The translations under genes and the position numbers were made by a program. 44,466 nt of DNA from NCBI GenBank assembly GCA_029260755.1, contig JAJDCQ010000076.1, forward strand, positions 1 through 44,466, given 5' to 3'. This stretch comes from Planctomycetota bacterium (GTDB taxonomy: Bacteria > Planctomycetota > J058 > JAJDCQ01). Positions 33,043-40,882 of this stretch are shown here, one piece after another. Position 1 is the stretch's first letter, and each line of letters opens with the position of its first letter. Under the pieces are notes generated by a model. That model was not told the origin of the DNA, searched no databases, and saw only the letters and a list, made by a program, of their open reading frames with translations.

Positions 33043-33058
33043 CGGCTTGGCGCTTGCT
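33043..33058 (+). promoter_or_regulatory. possible sigma-54 promoter for the pseudopilin gene
   Basis: CGGCTTGGCGCTTGCT has GG (33044-33045) and GC (33056-33057) at the exact 10-bp spacing of -24/-12 promoters, with GGC and TTGCT matching consensus TGGCACG-N4-TTGCT. It lies 114 bp before the start codon. No enhancer site or sigma-54 activator is visible in the window. Confidence 0.4.
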
Positions 33059-33171
33059 TTTCCGTGCACGAGCCCTTTGTACGCCGACGTCATCCCCTAC
33101 CGTGGGGACCACCAACACGCGGTCGGCGCCGGGGGGCGCGACCGCATCGAAATGAGAGGGAGGAAGGGAAC

Positions 33172-36100
33172 GTGAAGCGACGATCCGATCGAGGCGTCAC
33201 CCTCATGTTTTCCCTGGCGGTGCTCGGACTTCTGTTCGTCCTGGTGATCGCCTTCCTGCAGACGACGGCGCTCGAGCGCCAGGCCGCCGCGAACCTCGTC
33301 GAGCAGGCCCGCGCCGATGGCGTGGCCCGCGCCGGGGTTCACTGGACGGTCGGCCAGCTGCAGGGCCAGGCGCTCGACCGCGCCCATGATGGCCCCCTCG
33401 TCGGGGCGGTCCGGGAGGAGTGGTCGATCATCCCTGGCGGGACCTCGACCTTCCCGGCCGCGACCGGCGGCCCCCACGGCCTCGAGCTCATCGATGCGGG
33501 CGAGGTCGCGTGGGACACCCCGTTCACCCCGGGCGGCCAGCTCGCGACCGCGTTCACGAACGCGGGCGTCGACCAGCGCAAGTCGGCGTCGGTCGGCGGC
33601 AGCTTCGTCGAAGAGGGTGACTTCTTCATGGTGAAGGTGCTCGACACCGCCGGGCAGCTCAACCTCAACGGTCGCCAGGATCCCCAGATCCTCGCGTCGA
33701 TGCTGAACGTCCTCGGCCAGGACATCGCCGACCTCTTCGGCACCGACCCGATCGCCGGCAACGGCGGGGACATCGTGACCTTCCGCGACGCGCTCCCGAA
33801 CAGCAGCTTCGAGCAGAAGGCGCAGCTCTTCGACGCCTTCATGTCGATCACCGCGAACGACCAGGCGGCCAGCCAGGCTCGCTTCGACCTGGTGAAGGAC
33901 TTCGTGGCGGTCCACGGCTGGCGCGACCTCGCGGCCAGCAAGCCCGAGAACGTGAGCGCGAGCGCGACTGACGTCCCGCGCGACCAGGTCTACGACACCG
34001 AGCCGCGCGGCCGGTATCCGATCAACATCAACACCGCCCCCCGACCCGTCCTCGTCGCGATGATCGCGAACCTGACCGGTCGGAAGCTGTCGGTAAACAA
34101 CTCCGGCACGGTCGCCGAGGTCAGCAACGCCGACCCGACGGCCCAGGGGCCGGCCGGTCAGTTCCCGACCGTGGCCGGGCTCGTCGACACCGCGGCGGTC
34201 CTCGAGCGCGTCGACGTCGGAAGCGTGATCACCGTCGCCGAGGCGCGCACCCTCGCCGCCGCGCTGATCACCGCTCGTGAGGCGGCGGCGTTCCGCAGCT
34301 TCAACGAGGTGCGGCAGTTCCTCACCGACAACGTCGCGGGTGGCTTCACCCAGGACGAGGCCGACGTCGTGTTCGCGAGCCTGCTCCCGAGCGCGATCGT
34401 CAACGACCTCAACCCCGATCGGGTGATTCGCGATCTGGTCGTCCAGAAGTCCAACGTCGGCTACGTCGCCGGCACGACGTTCGTCCCCGACAGCACCGCC
34501 GAGGCGTGCTTCTCGTCGATGGGCTTCTACGAGATCCAGTCGATCGGACGGGTCGCCCAGGCGGACGGCGTGATCGCCGCCGAGGGCGAGGTCACCGTCG
34601 TCGCGAAGATCTTCGACGTGGTTCGTCACTCGAGCCAGCGCGACTTCGTCGCCGGCGCGCATCTCGGCACGAGCTCGACGCCGTCTGCGAACCAGGGCGC
34701 CATGACGACGCTGCTCTTCCCCGAGCCGATCAGCGATCCCGACGTCCAGCCGAGCCCGGCGATGGGCTTCATGACGGCGCTTCCGATCGAGAGCACCCCC
34801 CTCATCGGAGGGGCGACCTTCCAGCACACGTTCAACGACGGCCTCGCGCCGACGCTGAGCTCCGGCGGACAGGTCACCGGCTACACCGCCGACAAGACCG
34901 AGGGGCACGTCCTCACGGCCGAGATGGGCGACGTGGCGCCGGACGGCGTCATGAACTGGCGCGCGGGCAGTCGCGTTCGCAGCCTCGGCTACCCGTCCGC
35001 GGGTCACGTCGATGGCTCGGAGGGCTCGCTCGAGTTCTTCGTCAAGCTCGCGACCGACGCCGCCGACGGGACCGACGAGGTCCTCATGTTCTCGAACGTG
35101 CCGGTGACCGGCGCGCCGCCGGCCGGCAGCACGAGCGAAGGCATCGCCTGGCGTCTCGAGCGCTTCGGCGGGCTGCTCGTCTCGTCGCGCTTCTACTACA
35201 CCTTCCCGACCCTGGGGAACGAGCCGGGCAAGCACCCGCGGATTCCGGATCCGATTCCGTTCGACTTCGCCGACGAGACCACGATCAACGATCCCACGAT
35301 CAACCCGCTCGTCTTCACCGAGATCCAGACGGACATCAGCGACTGGAAGGCCGGTGAGTGGCACCACGTGGCGGTCGAGTGGTTCGACACGACCGGGCAC
35401 AGCGTCGGGCCCGACGTCCCGGTTCTTCAGTCGCTCTACATCGACGGTCAGCAGGTCGGCAGCTTCGACCCCACGACGAACGCGGCGCTCGGCGGCGGGT
35501 TCGGCGTGCGCGCGGTCGAGCTCGAGGAGAGCGTCACGACCCGCCTCGACGAGTTCTTCTCGACCGAGACCTCGAACAGCACCGACACGATCTCGATCGA
35601 CTTCGACGGCTTCGACTTCAGCGGCACGAACGAGATCATCGACAACGGCTTCTTCTCGAGCGGCCCCGGGCCGGACGGCATCTTCGGCACGATCGACGAC
35701 GTGAAGGGCACCCTCGGCGACGGCAACAACGTCAACTTCAAGGTGCTCGCCGATGGGACGGTCGAGATCTTCGCGGACACCGTCGACGACGTGAAGGGCG
35801 ACAAGTTCACGTTCGAGTTCACCCAGAACGTGATCACGACGACGAGCGTCACGACCGAGGTCACCGTCACGATCACGACCCGCACGTTCACGAACATGCT
35901 GTTCAAGCTCCGCAGCCACGATGAGTTCGGGCCGAGCGGCGCCGGGATCTTCGAGATCGGCGGATACGAGTCGACCCCGATCGAGAACGTCAACCTGTTC
36001 CGGCTCGGGATCGAGACCGGCGCCGGGCTACGTCAGCGGTTCTCGAACGCGACCATCGACGACGTCGTCGCCTACGACGCGCGTCAGGACTTCGAGGTCA

Positions 36101-36618
36101 ACGCCGACGAGGCCACGCACGGGCGCTACGACCTCCTCACGTTCCCGGCCACGTTCTCGGGGCGCATGCGGGTGCCAACCGACAGCCGCGTCGGAACGGT
36201 CACCGCGACGGTCTTCTACGCGGCTCCCGGCGACGACGGTGGCGCTCCGCCGGGGCTCACGACCACCCTCCAGATGAACGCCGGATACGGTGTCGCCGCG
36301 GGCGACGTCCCCACGATGGACGGTGGGGGCGGCGGCCTGACGGGCCAGGCCTTCTCACCGAACATCGACCCGAGCATCGTGGACCTCGGCGTGCGCTTCC
36401 GCCAGAACGGTTTCAACGGTGCTCCCATCGACAACGCGGCCACGGGCTCGGTCGGACAGAATCCGATCGCGACGACTGGAGAGCTGTTCTACGGCTTCGA
36501 GTTCCAGGGAATCGGGCCGGCCGCCTACTGGAACCAGAACAGCCACGAGACGCCGTTCGCCCTCCTCGACGTGACGGCGACCGTGATCGGCGAGCCCGTG
36601 TTCCTCGATCGACGCTAG
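33172..36618 (+). CDS. giant GspK-like pseudopilin with LamG-like domain
   Basis: An 1148-residue envelope protein. The N-terminus is a type IV prepilin-like leader, KRRSDRG then VTLMFSLAVLGLLFVLVIAFL, with Gly before the predicted cut and no Glu at +5, as in minor pseudopilin GspK. PININTAPRPVLVAMIANL (near residue 285) matches the GspK alpha-domain. The remaining ~700 residues are beta-rich: a LamG/concanavalin-like region at about 615-760 (EGSLEFFVKLATDAADG, AGEWHHVAVEWFD, LYIDGQQVG), a Thr-rich strand region (TTTSVTTEVTVTITTRTFTN) and a further C-terminal domain. GspK itself is about 330 residues, so this is greatly enlarged. GTG 33172 follows AGGAAGGG. It may be a surface-displayed pilus-tip or secretion-system component. 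Confidence 0.78.
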   Translation: MKRRSDRGVTLMFSLAVLGLLFVLVIAFLQTTALERQAAANLVEQARADGVARAGVHWTVGQLQGQALDRAHDGPLVGAVREEWSIIPGGTSTFPAATGGPHGLELIDAGEVAWDTPFTPGGQLATAFTNAGVDQRKSASVGGSFVEEGDFFMVKVLDTAGQLNLNGRQDPQILASMLNVLGQDIADLFGTDPIAGNGGDIVTFRDALPNSSFEQKAQLFDAFMSITANDQAASQARFDLVKDFVAVHGWRDLAASKPENVSASATDVPRDQVYDTEPRGRYPININTAPRPVLVAMIANLTGRKLSVNNSGTVAEVSNADPTAQGPAGQFPTVAGLVDTAAVLERVDVGSVITVAEARTLAAALITAREAAAFRSFNEVRQFLTDNVAGGFTQDEADVVFASLLPSAIVNDLNPDRVIRDLVVQKSNVGYVAGTTFVPDSTAEACFSSMGFYEIQSIGRVAQADGVIAAEGEVTVVAKIFDVVRHSSQRDFVAGAHLGTSSTPSANQGAMTTLLFPEPISDPDVQPSPAMGFMTALPIESTPLIGGATFQHTFNDGLAPTLSSGGQVTGYTADKTEGHVLTAEMGDVAPDGVMNWRAGSRVRSLGYPSAGHVDGSEGSLEFFVKLATDAADGTDEVLMFSNVPVTGAPPAGSTSEGIAWRLERFGGLLVSSRFYYTFPTLGNEPGKHPRIPDPIPFDFADETTINDPTINPLVFTEIQTDISDWKAGEWHHVAVEWFDTTGHSVGPDVPVLQSLYIDGQQVGSFDPTTNAALGGGFGVRAVELEESVTTRLDEFFSTETSNSTDTISIDFDGFDFSGTNEIIDNGFFSSGPGPDGIFGTIDDVKGTLGDGNNVNFKVLADGTVEIFADTVDDVKGDKFTFEFTQNVITTTSVTTEVTVTITTRTFTNMLFKLRSHDEFGPSGAGIFEIGGYESTPIENVNLFRLGIETGAGLRQRFSNATIDDVVAYDARQDFEVNADEATHGRYDLLTFPATFSGRMRVPTDSRVGTVTATVFYAAPGDDGGAPPGLTTTLQMNAGYGVAAGDVPTMDGGGGGLTGQAFSPNIDPSIVDLGVRFRQNGFNGAPIDNAATGSVGQNPIATTGELFYGFEFQGIGPAAYWNQNSHETPFALLDVTATVIGEPVFLDRR

Positions 36619-36700
36619 GAGCGTCCTGGACGGCGGGCCGGTGGAATCGGATCGCCGGCGTGAGTACAACGGAATGGGAGACATCGGGTTGGGGGGGACG

Positions 36701-38347
36701 ATGGAGAGGACCGGAACGCTGCTCGGAAGACCGACGATCGCCGCGCTCGCCATGACCGGCGCCCTCCTCGTGGGCGCCTCGGCGATCCACGCCCAGGACG
36801 GCGACGGCGGCGGCGACGGTGCGTCGTCGGGCGAGACGGTCGTCCTCGAGGTCGTCGAGGTCGCCCTCGACGATGACGGGATCGTCATCGACGTCGCCGG
36901 CAAGGCCGACGTTCCCGATGGACTCCAGCTGTCGGTCGGTCTCGAGTTCGGCGAGCGCGCCGGACGCATGACCCGAGCAATCGTGAAGGGCAAGCGCTTC
37001 ACGGCGAAGATCGAGGCGAAGGACACGATCGTCGTTCCGGGCAAGTACATCCTCCGCGCCGGCGCCTCGACCCGTCAGCATCCCCGCATCATGAAGTCGG
37101 TCGATCGGGCCACCCTCCAGAAGCTCGTCGCGTCGCCGGCGAAGAGGGAGGTCTTCATCGGCGAGGCGGACGAGGAGGCGGCGAGCCTCGACGCCGTCCG
37201 TCAGAAGTTCTTCGACATGCTCGAGGAGGGCCGGGCGGTCTTCCTGATGCTCTCGCAGTACGAGAGCTACTTCCAGCAGCACGCCAGTCAGCTCGAGATC
37301 GTCGAGCGGGCGAAGGCGTTCAAGGAAGGCCGCAAGATCGAGGGCAAGGTCAAGCTGCCGCGAAATTCCGAGGTCCGGGGGATCATCCGGAACTGGGAGC
37401 GCGCGGTGGAGGACCTCTGGGACCGTCGCTTCACGAACCTCCGGTTCGAGTTCAAGAAGTTCTCCGAAGCGGTCTTCATGCAGCCCTACCCGCAGGCGCG
37501 GGACATGCTCGAGGCGCTGCTGGTCGTCATCACGAAGTGGTATGGCGTCTGCGCCGGCGACCTCGCCACGCTCCTCGATCTCGAGCCTCCGGCCGAGGCG
37601 AAGGCGGCCGGGGCGACGTTCAAGAAGGAGATCATGTACACGAAGGTCAAGCAGCAGGCCGTGAACGTGTACAAGGCGCTCGATGTCAAAAAGTTCCCGG
37701 CGTGGGCCCCGTTCGACCTCTACGAGGAGGAGCAGGGGACGCTCGTCGGCGAGGACGGCCTCACCTACGAGTCCTTCGTCGCCAAGTTCCGCGTCTCGCT
37801 GCCCGAGAAGGGCTGGAAGTTCGACTTCGAGCGCACCCACCCGACGACGCGTCTCAAGATGCGCCCCGGGTCGCGCGAGGATTCGGCCGCCAAGGGCGCC
37901 ACGATCGTCATGGAGATCCGCGACTACTCCATGGCCCAGTCGATGGACGACCTCGCCGAGCGGACGCAGGTCGCCACCCAGATGCGCTTCCCCGCCTACA
38001 AGGAGATCGCGATCAAGCGGATCAAGGCGATCGACCCCACGATGCCCGGCGGCAAGCGCCCCGGGCTCGTCAAGGAGTTCTACACGACCTCGGGCGAGGG
38101 CGGAGACGTCTTCTACGTCCGCCAGTACGAGCTCTTCTGCCGCTGGTACAAGCGGACCTACGGCCTGCTGTGCATCTGCAAGAAGGGCGAGGAGAAGGAC
38201 TTCGAGGAGGCCTTCAAGAAGGCCAGCAAGTCGCTCTTCGTCCTCGACGCGCCCGAGTACCAGAACTTCCGGGACGAGGAGAAGGCCCGGATGAAGAAGA
38301 CAGACGAGGAGGGAGGCATGTTGCTCCCCCCGGACGAGGACAAGTAA
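36701..38347 (+). CDS. secreted protein of unknown function
   Basis: A 548-residue protein I do not recognise. A signal peptide covers about residues 1-32 (MERTGTLLGRPTIAALAMTG ending ASAIHAQ). An acidic Gly-rich segment follows, then a small beta-rich domain (about 45-125, with DVAGKADVPDGLQLSVGLEF). The rest is a mostly helical domain rich in Lys, Glu and aromatics, with FKKFSEAVFMQPYPQARDML and a Cys pair in GLLCICKKGEE. No catalytic motif is seen. ATG 36701 is favoured because GGGGGG precedes it and it opens the signal peptide; GTG 36641 and ATG 36674 are alternatives. It lies 82 bp after the pseudopilin gene and may share its transcript. Confidence 0.7.
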   Translation: MERTGTLLGRPTIAALAMTGALLVGASAIHAQDGDGGGDGASSGETVVLEVVEVALDDDGIVIDVAGKADVPDGLQLSVGLEFGERAGRMTRAIVKGKRFTAKIEAKDTIVVPGKYILRAGASTRQHPRIMKSVDRATLQKLVASPAKREVFIGEADEEAASLDAVRQKFFDMLEEGRAVFLMLSQYESYFQQHASQLEIVERAKAFKEGRKIEGKVKLPRNSEVRGIIRNWERAVEDLWDRRFTNLRFEFKKFSEAVFMQPYPQARDMLEALLVVITKWYGVCAGDLATLLDLEPPAEAKAAGATFKKEIMYTKVKQQAVNVYKALDVKKFPAWAPFDLYEEEQGTLVGEDGLTYESFVAKFRVSLPEKGWKFDFERTHPTTRLKMRPGSREDSAAKGATIVMEIRDYSMAQSMDDLAERTQVATQMRFPAYKEIAIKRIKAIDPTMPGGKRPGLVKEFYTTSGEGGDVFYVRQYELFCRWYKRTYGLLCICKKGEEKDFEEAFKKASKSLFVLDAPEYQNFRDEEKARMKKTDEEGGMLLPPDEDK

Positions 38348-38361
38348 CGAGGAACACGCGA

Positions 38362-38381
38362 CCCGTCGGTCGACCGACGGG
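38362..38381. promoter_or_regulatory. perfect 20-bp palindrome
   Basis: CCCGTCGGTCGACCGACGGG is a perfect 20-bp palindrome between the secreted-protein stop and the next gene. There is no T-tract. It may be an operator, or a processing or terminator hairpin separating the two messages. Confidence 0.5.
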
Positions 38382-38417
38382 CGCCCCAACCACCTGATCA
38401 GGAGGAGGATTTTTCCT

Positions 38418-38795
38418 ATGAGAATGGCTCTGATGCTTTCGGTCGTGCTCGTCATGGCGACCGCCGGCGCGGCCTACGCGTGCACGTCGCACTCGTTGGT
38501 TCACGCCGAGACGATCGATGGTCTCCTCGACAAGCTGAAGGATGCTGGCTTGCTCGATGATGGCGACGTCCAGGTCGGTTTCTACGATCACCACTTCTTC
38601 CTTACCGACAAGGACGGCAACGTCGAGGGTCCGCACTACACCGGTGCGGGTGACTACCTCTCGCCGCACGAGACCGCGGTGATCAACTTCATCAACGCGC
38701 AGATCAACACCAAGAACGAGACGGATTCACGACTCGATGAGACGACGGGCAGCGAGTCCGAGACGTTCAACGAGTCGGCCACGTTCTCCGGCTAG
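38418..38795 (+). CDS. small secreted protein, probably highly expressed
   Basis: A 125-residue protein I do not recognise. The signal peptide is MALMLSVVLVMATAGAAYA with a Cys directly after, so it might be a lipoprotein, though Tyr at -2 is atypical. The mature part is acidic, with GFYDHHFFLTDKDGNVEG in the middle and a Thr/Ser/Glu-rich, probably disordered tail. Its base composition is visibly less GC-rich at third positions than its neighbours. An unusually strong AGGAGGAGG ribosome site precedes ATG 38418, and a perfect-stem terminator follows, so I infer high expression as its own unit. Confidence 0.75.
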   Translation: MRMALMLSVVLVMATAGAAYACTSHSLVHAETIDGLLDKLKDAGLLDDGDVQVGFYDHHFFLTDKDGNVEGPHYTGAGDYLSPHETAVINFINAQINTKNETDSRLDETTGSESETFNESATFSG

Positions 38796-38824
38796 ATCCC
38801 GGCGTACGTAGTCACTGACCTCAC

Positions 38825-38866
38825 GAAGTAGGCTTCCCCTTCACCCGGGAAGCCTACTTCCTTTTC
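38825..38866 (+). terminator. strong intrinsic terminator
   Basis: GAAGTAGGCTTCCC (38825-38838) pairs perfectly over 14 bp with GGGAAGCCTACTTC (38847-38860) around an 8-base loop, followed by CTTTTCC. It is the clearest terminator in the window and ends the small secreted-protein transcript. Confidence 0.85.
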
Positions 38867-38917
38867 CCCCTCTCTCGAAGCTCGATTCCGCCGGTCGGCG
38901 GACGGAAGGTGTCGGCA

Positions 38918-40429
38918 ATGGATCGGAGACTCCCGTCGGTCGTCGTCGCCATGGCGGCCACCGCGGCGCTCGTCGTCTGCGTCGGTGCGTCGGGGCGGGC
39001 CGAAGACGGGGCCGCGAAGTCAGGCTGGGTCGGCGTTCAGTTTCGATACCTGAACCGGACCGAGAAGGTGAAGGCCGGGAAGTTCGGCGCCGCCGTGACG
39101 GCGGTCTCGACGGTCGGCCCCGCGTTCGAGGCCGGGATTCGACCCGAGGACATCATCGTCAAGGTCGACGGCGAGATCGTGGAGGACGCGAAGGCGTTCG
39201 ACGCGCTCCTCCGAACGCTCCCGCCCGGCAAGAAGATCCGGGTCGACTTCCGCCGCCACTTCCGGATGGAGCTGCACGTCGAGCTGACGACGATCTCGAA
39301 GGACCCCGCGAGCATCTCCGCGCGGATGCAGGAGCGGGCGGTGGCCGCCCTCATCGCCCTCCAGAGCGAGGACGGGAGCTGGCCGGACCCGATGCTCCTC
39401 GAGGAGAAGGCCAGCCCGCCGCTCACCGCCCTCAACGTCCGCGCCCTCGCCGAGCTGCCCGCGAAGATGCGGTCGGGCGACGCGATCGCGGCGGCCCTCG
39501 AGCGAGGCCTCGATGCGCTCGAGCGCGCCACGGACGACCGCGGCGCCGTCGCCTACCCCGGCCGCGTCACCGGATACAAGAACTACGCCACGGCGAACAC
39601 TCTCGTCGCCCTCATCGCGCTCGGGGGCGAGGAGAACGCCCTCTGGCGCGATCGGCTGCGCGACCACCTCCTCGACGCCCAGATCGACGGCGGCGAGGGG
39701 TTCAGCAAGCTCGACTTCCAGTACGGCGGGTGGAACTACCTCGATCGGAACGACCGGACGACGACGAGGACCGACACCTCGGTCGGCTCGTGGGTCGTCG
39801 ACGCCCTCGCCAGGGCGGGGGTCGATGCCGAGAGCAAGACGTTCAAGCGCGCGCGTCGGTTCTTCCCGACCTGCCAGAACTTCCAGAGCGGGAACGTGAT
39901 CCCCGGCGGCGTCGTCCGCGATGGAGGCTTCTCGTTCACGCCGCGCGAGAGCAAGGCCGGGCAGCTTCCCCAGCCGAACGGCAACGTCATCTACCCGTCC
40001 TACGGGAGCGCGTCGGCCGACGGGCTCCGGACCCTGCTCAACCTCGGGATGCCCGCCGACGACCCGCGCGTCGTCGCCGCGGCGGGTTGGTTCCGGAACA
40101 ACTGGTCGCTCACCCGGAACCCGGGCTTCCCCGAGGACACCGAGCTCCCCTACGAGGAGGCGATCTACTTCTACTACCTCCACGGCCTCGCCCGCGGCCT
40201 CGATGCGCTCGGCGAGCACCCGTTCGAGACGGCCGACGGCAAGAAGCGGGAGTGGGCCCGCGACATGATCCTCGCGCTCGCGTTCCGCCAGCTCGACGGC
40301 GGGCTCTTCCGGAACGAGGAGCCGACGATGGGCGAGGACGAGCCGACGATCGCGACGCCGCTGGCGCTGATGTGCCTTCAGACCTGCGATCGGGTGCTGG
40401 CGCGGGAGGCGGCGTCGTCGGGGGACTGA
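38918..40429 (+). CDS. PDZ and alpha/alpha-toroid secreted protein
   Basis: A 503-residue exported protein. A signal peptide (about 1-28) is followed by a PDZ domain (about 36-130): WVGVQFRYL, TVGPAFEAGIRPEDIIVKVD then GEIV, LPPGKKIRVDFRR. The rest resembles the prenyltransferase/squalene-cyclase alpha-alpha toroid: AALIALQSEDGSWPDP, LVALIALGG, LDAQIDGGEGFSKLDFQYGG then WNYL, SVGSWVVDALARAG, SYGSASADGLRTLLNLGMPA, MILALAFRQLDGGLF. Squalene-cyclase catalytic DxDD is not seen, so this is probably a binding or structural fold, as in many planctomycete secreted proteins. ATG 38918 follows GGAAGG. It is separated from the previous gene by a terminator, so it is likely transcribed independently. Confidence 0.8.
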   Translation: MDRRLPSVVVAMAATAALVVCVGASGRAEDGAAKSGWVGVQFRYLNRTEKVKAGKFGAAVTAVSTVGPAFEAGIRPEDIIVKVDGEIVEDAKAFDALLRTLPPGKKIRVDFRRHFRMELHVELTTISKDPASISARMQERAVAALIALQSEDGSWPDPMLLEEKASPPLTALNVRALAELPAKMRSGDAIAAALERGLDALERATDDRGAVAYPGRVTGYKNYATANTLVALIALGGEENALWRDRLRDHLLDAQIDGGEGFSKLDFQYGGWNYLDRNDRTTTRTDTSVGSWVVDALARAGVDAESKTFKRARRFFPTCQNFQSGNVIPGGVVRDGGFSFTPRESKAGQLPQPNGNVIYPSYGSASADGLRTLLNLGMPADDPRVVAAAGWFRNNWSLTRNPGFPEDTELPYEEAIYFYYLHGLARGLDALGEHPFETADGKKREWARDMILALAFRQLDGGLFRNEEPTMGEDEPTIATPLALMCLQTCDRVLAREAASSGD

Positions 40430-40532
40430 GCTCGCTCGCCCGCGCGCGTGTTCGTTTCAGGAGCGGCGGAATCTCGCGCAAAGGCAGAGCATCTTGCTCG
40501 AGCGCGCGCGACTCGGTCGGCACCGCCCGGCA

Positions 40533-40675
40533 CAGTCCGCGCAATCCGCGCAATCCGCGGTTTCGTTCTTTCGGCGGCGAACGAACGGGAACCGCGGATT
40601 ACGCGGACTACGCGGAATGCGAGTTGCCAGGGCCCGGGTTCGTTTCCGTTGCGCGGCTCGTTCCAGGAACAGGAG
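40533..40675 (+). repeat. GCGGATTAC-type palindromic repeat, copy B
   Basis: Tandem CGCAATCC/GCGCAATCC boxes lead to CCGCGGTTTCGTTC; GAACGGGAACCGCGGATTACG closes the hairpin and is followed by GCGGACTACGCGGAA. The right flank GCGAGTTGCC...TCCGTTGCGCGG...GTTCCAGGAA matches the flank of copy C. Confidence 0.75.
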
Positions 40676-40690
40676 TCTCGGACGGAGCAC

Positions 40691-40872
40691 CGTGACGCGT
40701 CGGCAAATGGCTCGGCGACGCCCGAATCAATCCGGGTAATCCGCGAAATCCGCGGTTCGGTCTCTCTCGGCGTTGAGCCCAGTGGGAACCGCGGATTACG
40801 CGGATTACGCGGATTGCGAGTTGCCGGGTCCGGATTCATTGCCGTTGCGCGGCGGGCCGTTCCAGGAAGAGC
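40691..40872 (+). repeat. GCGGATTAC-type palindromic repeat, copy C
   Basis: It shares GTGACGCGTCGGC, GGCTCGGCGACGCCCG, AATCCGCGGTTC-type stem, GGTCTCTCTCGGCGTTGA loop and GGGAACCGCGGATTACGCGG with copy A, with three GCGGATT boxes in tandem. Its right flank matches copy B. Confidence 0.8.
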
Positions 40873-40882
40873 GACTCCACCA

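Larger units (their letters stand above)
32152..33171. other. large intergenic region built of inverted repeats
   Basis: No gene is supported in this 1.0-kb gap. It holds a ~200-bp inverted repeat pair (32211-32410 and 32571-32770), an imperfect tandem duplication between them, and a lower-GC stretch before the pseudopilin gene with a sigma-54-like site (33043-33058). Overlapping frames here are long only because of high GC. Confidence 0.7.
40430..40882. other. intergenic region filled with GCGGATTAC-type repeats
   Basis: No gene is supported in this 453-bp gap. Two related palindromic elements occupy most of it. The gap separates the 3' ends of convergent genes, where REP-like repeats commonly accumulate. 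Confidence 0.7.
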
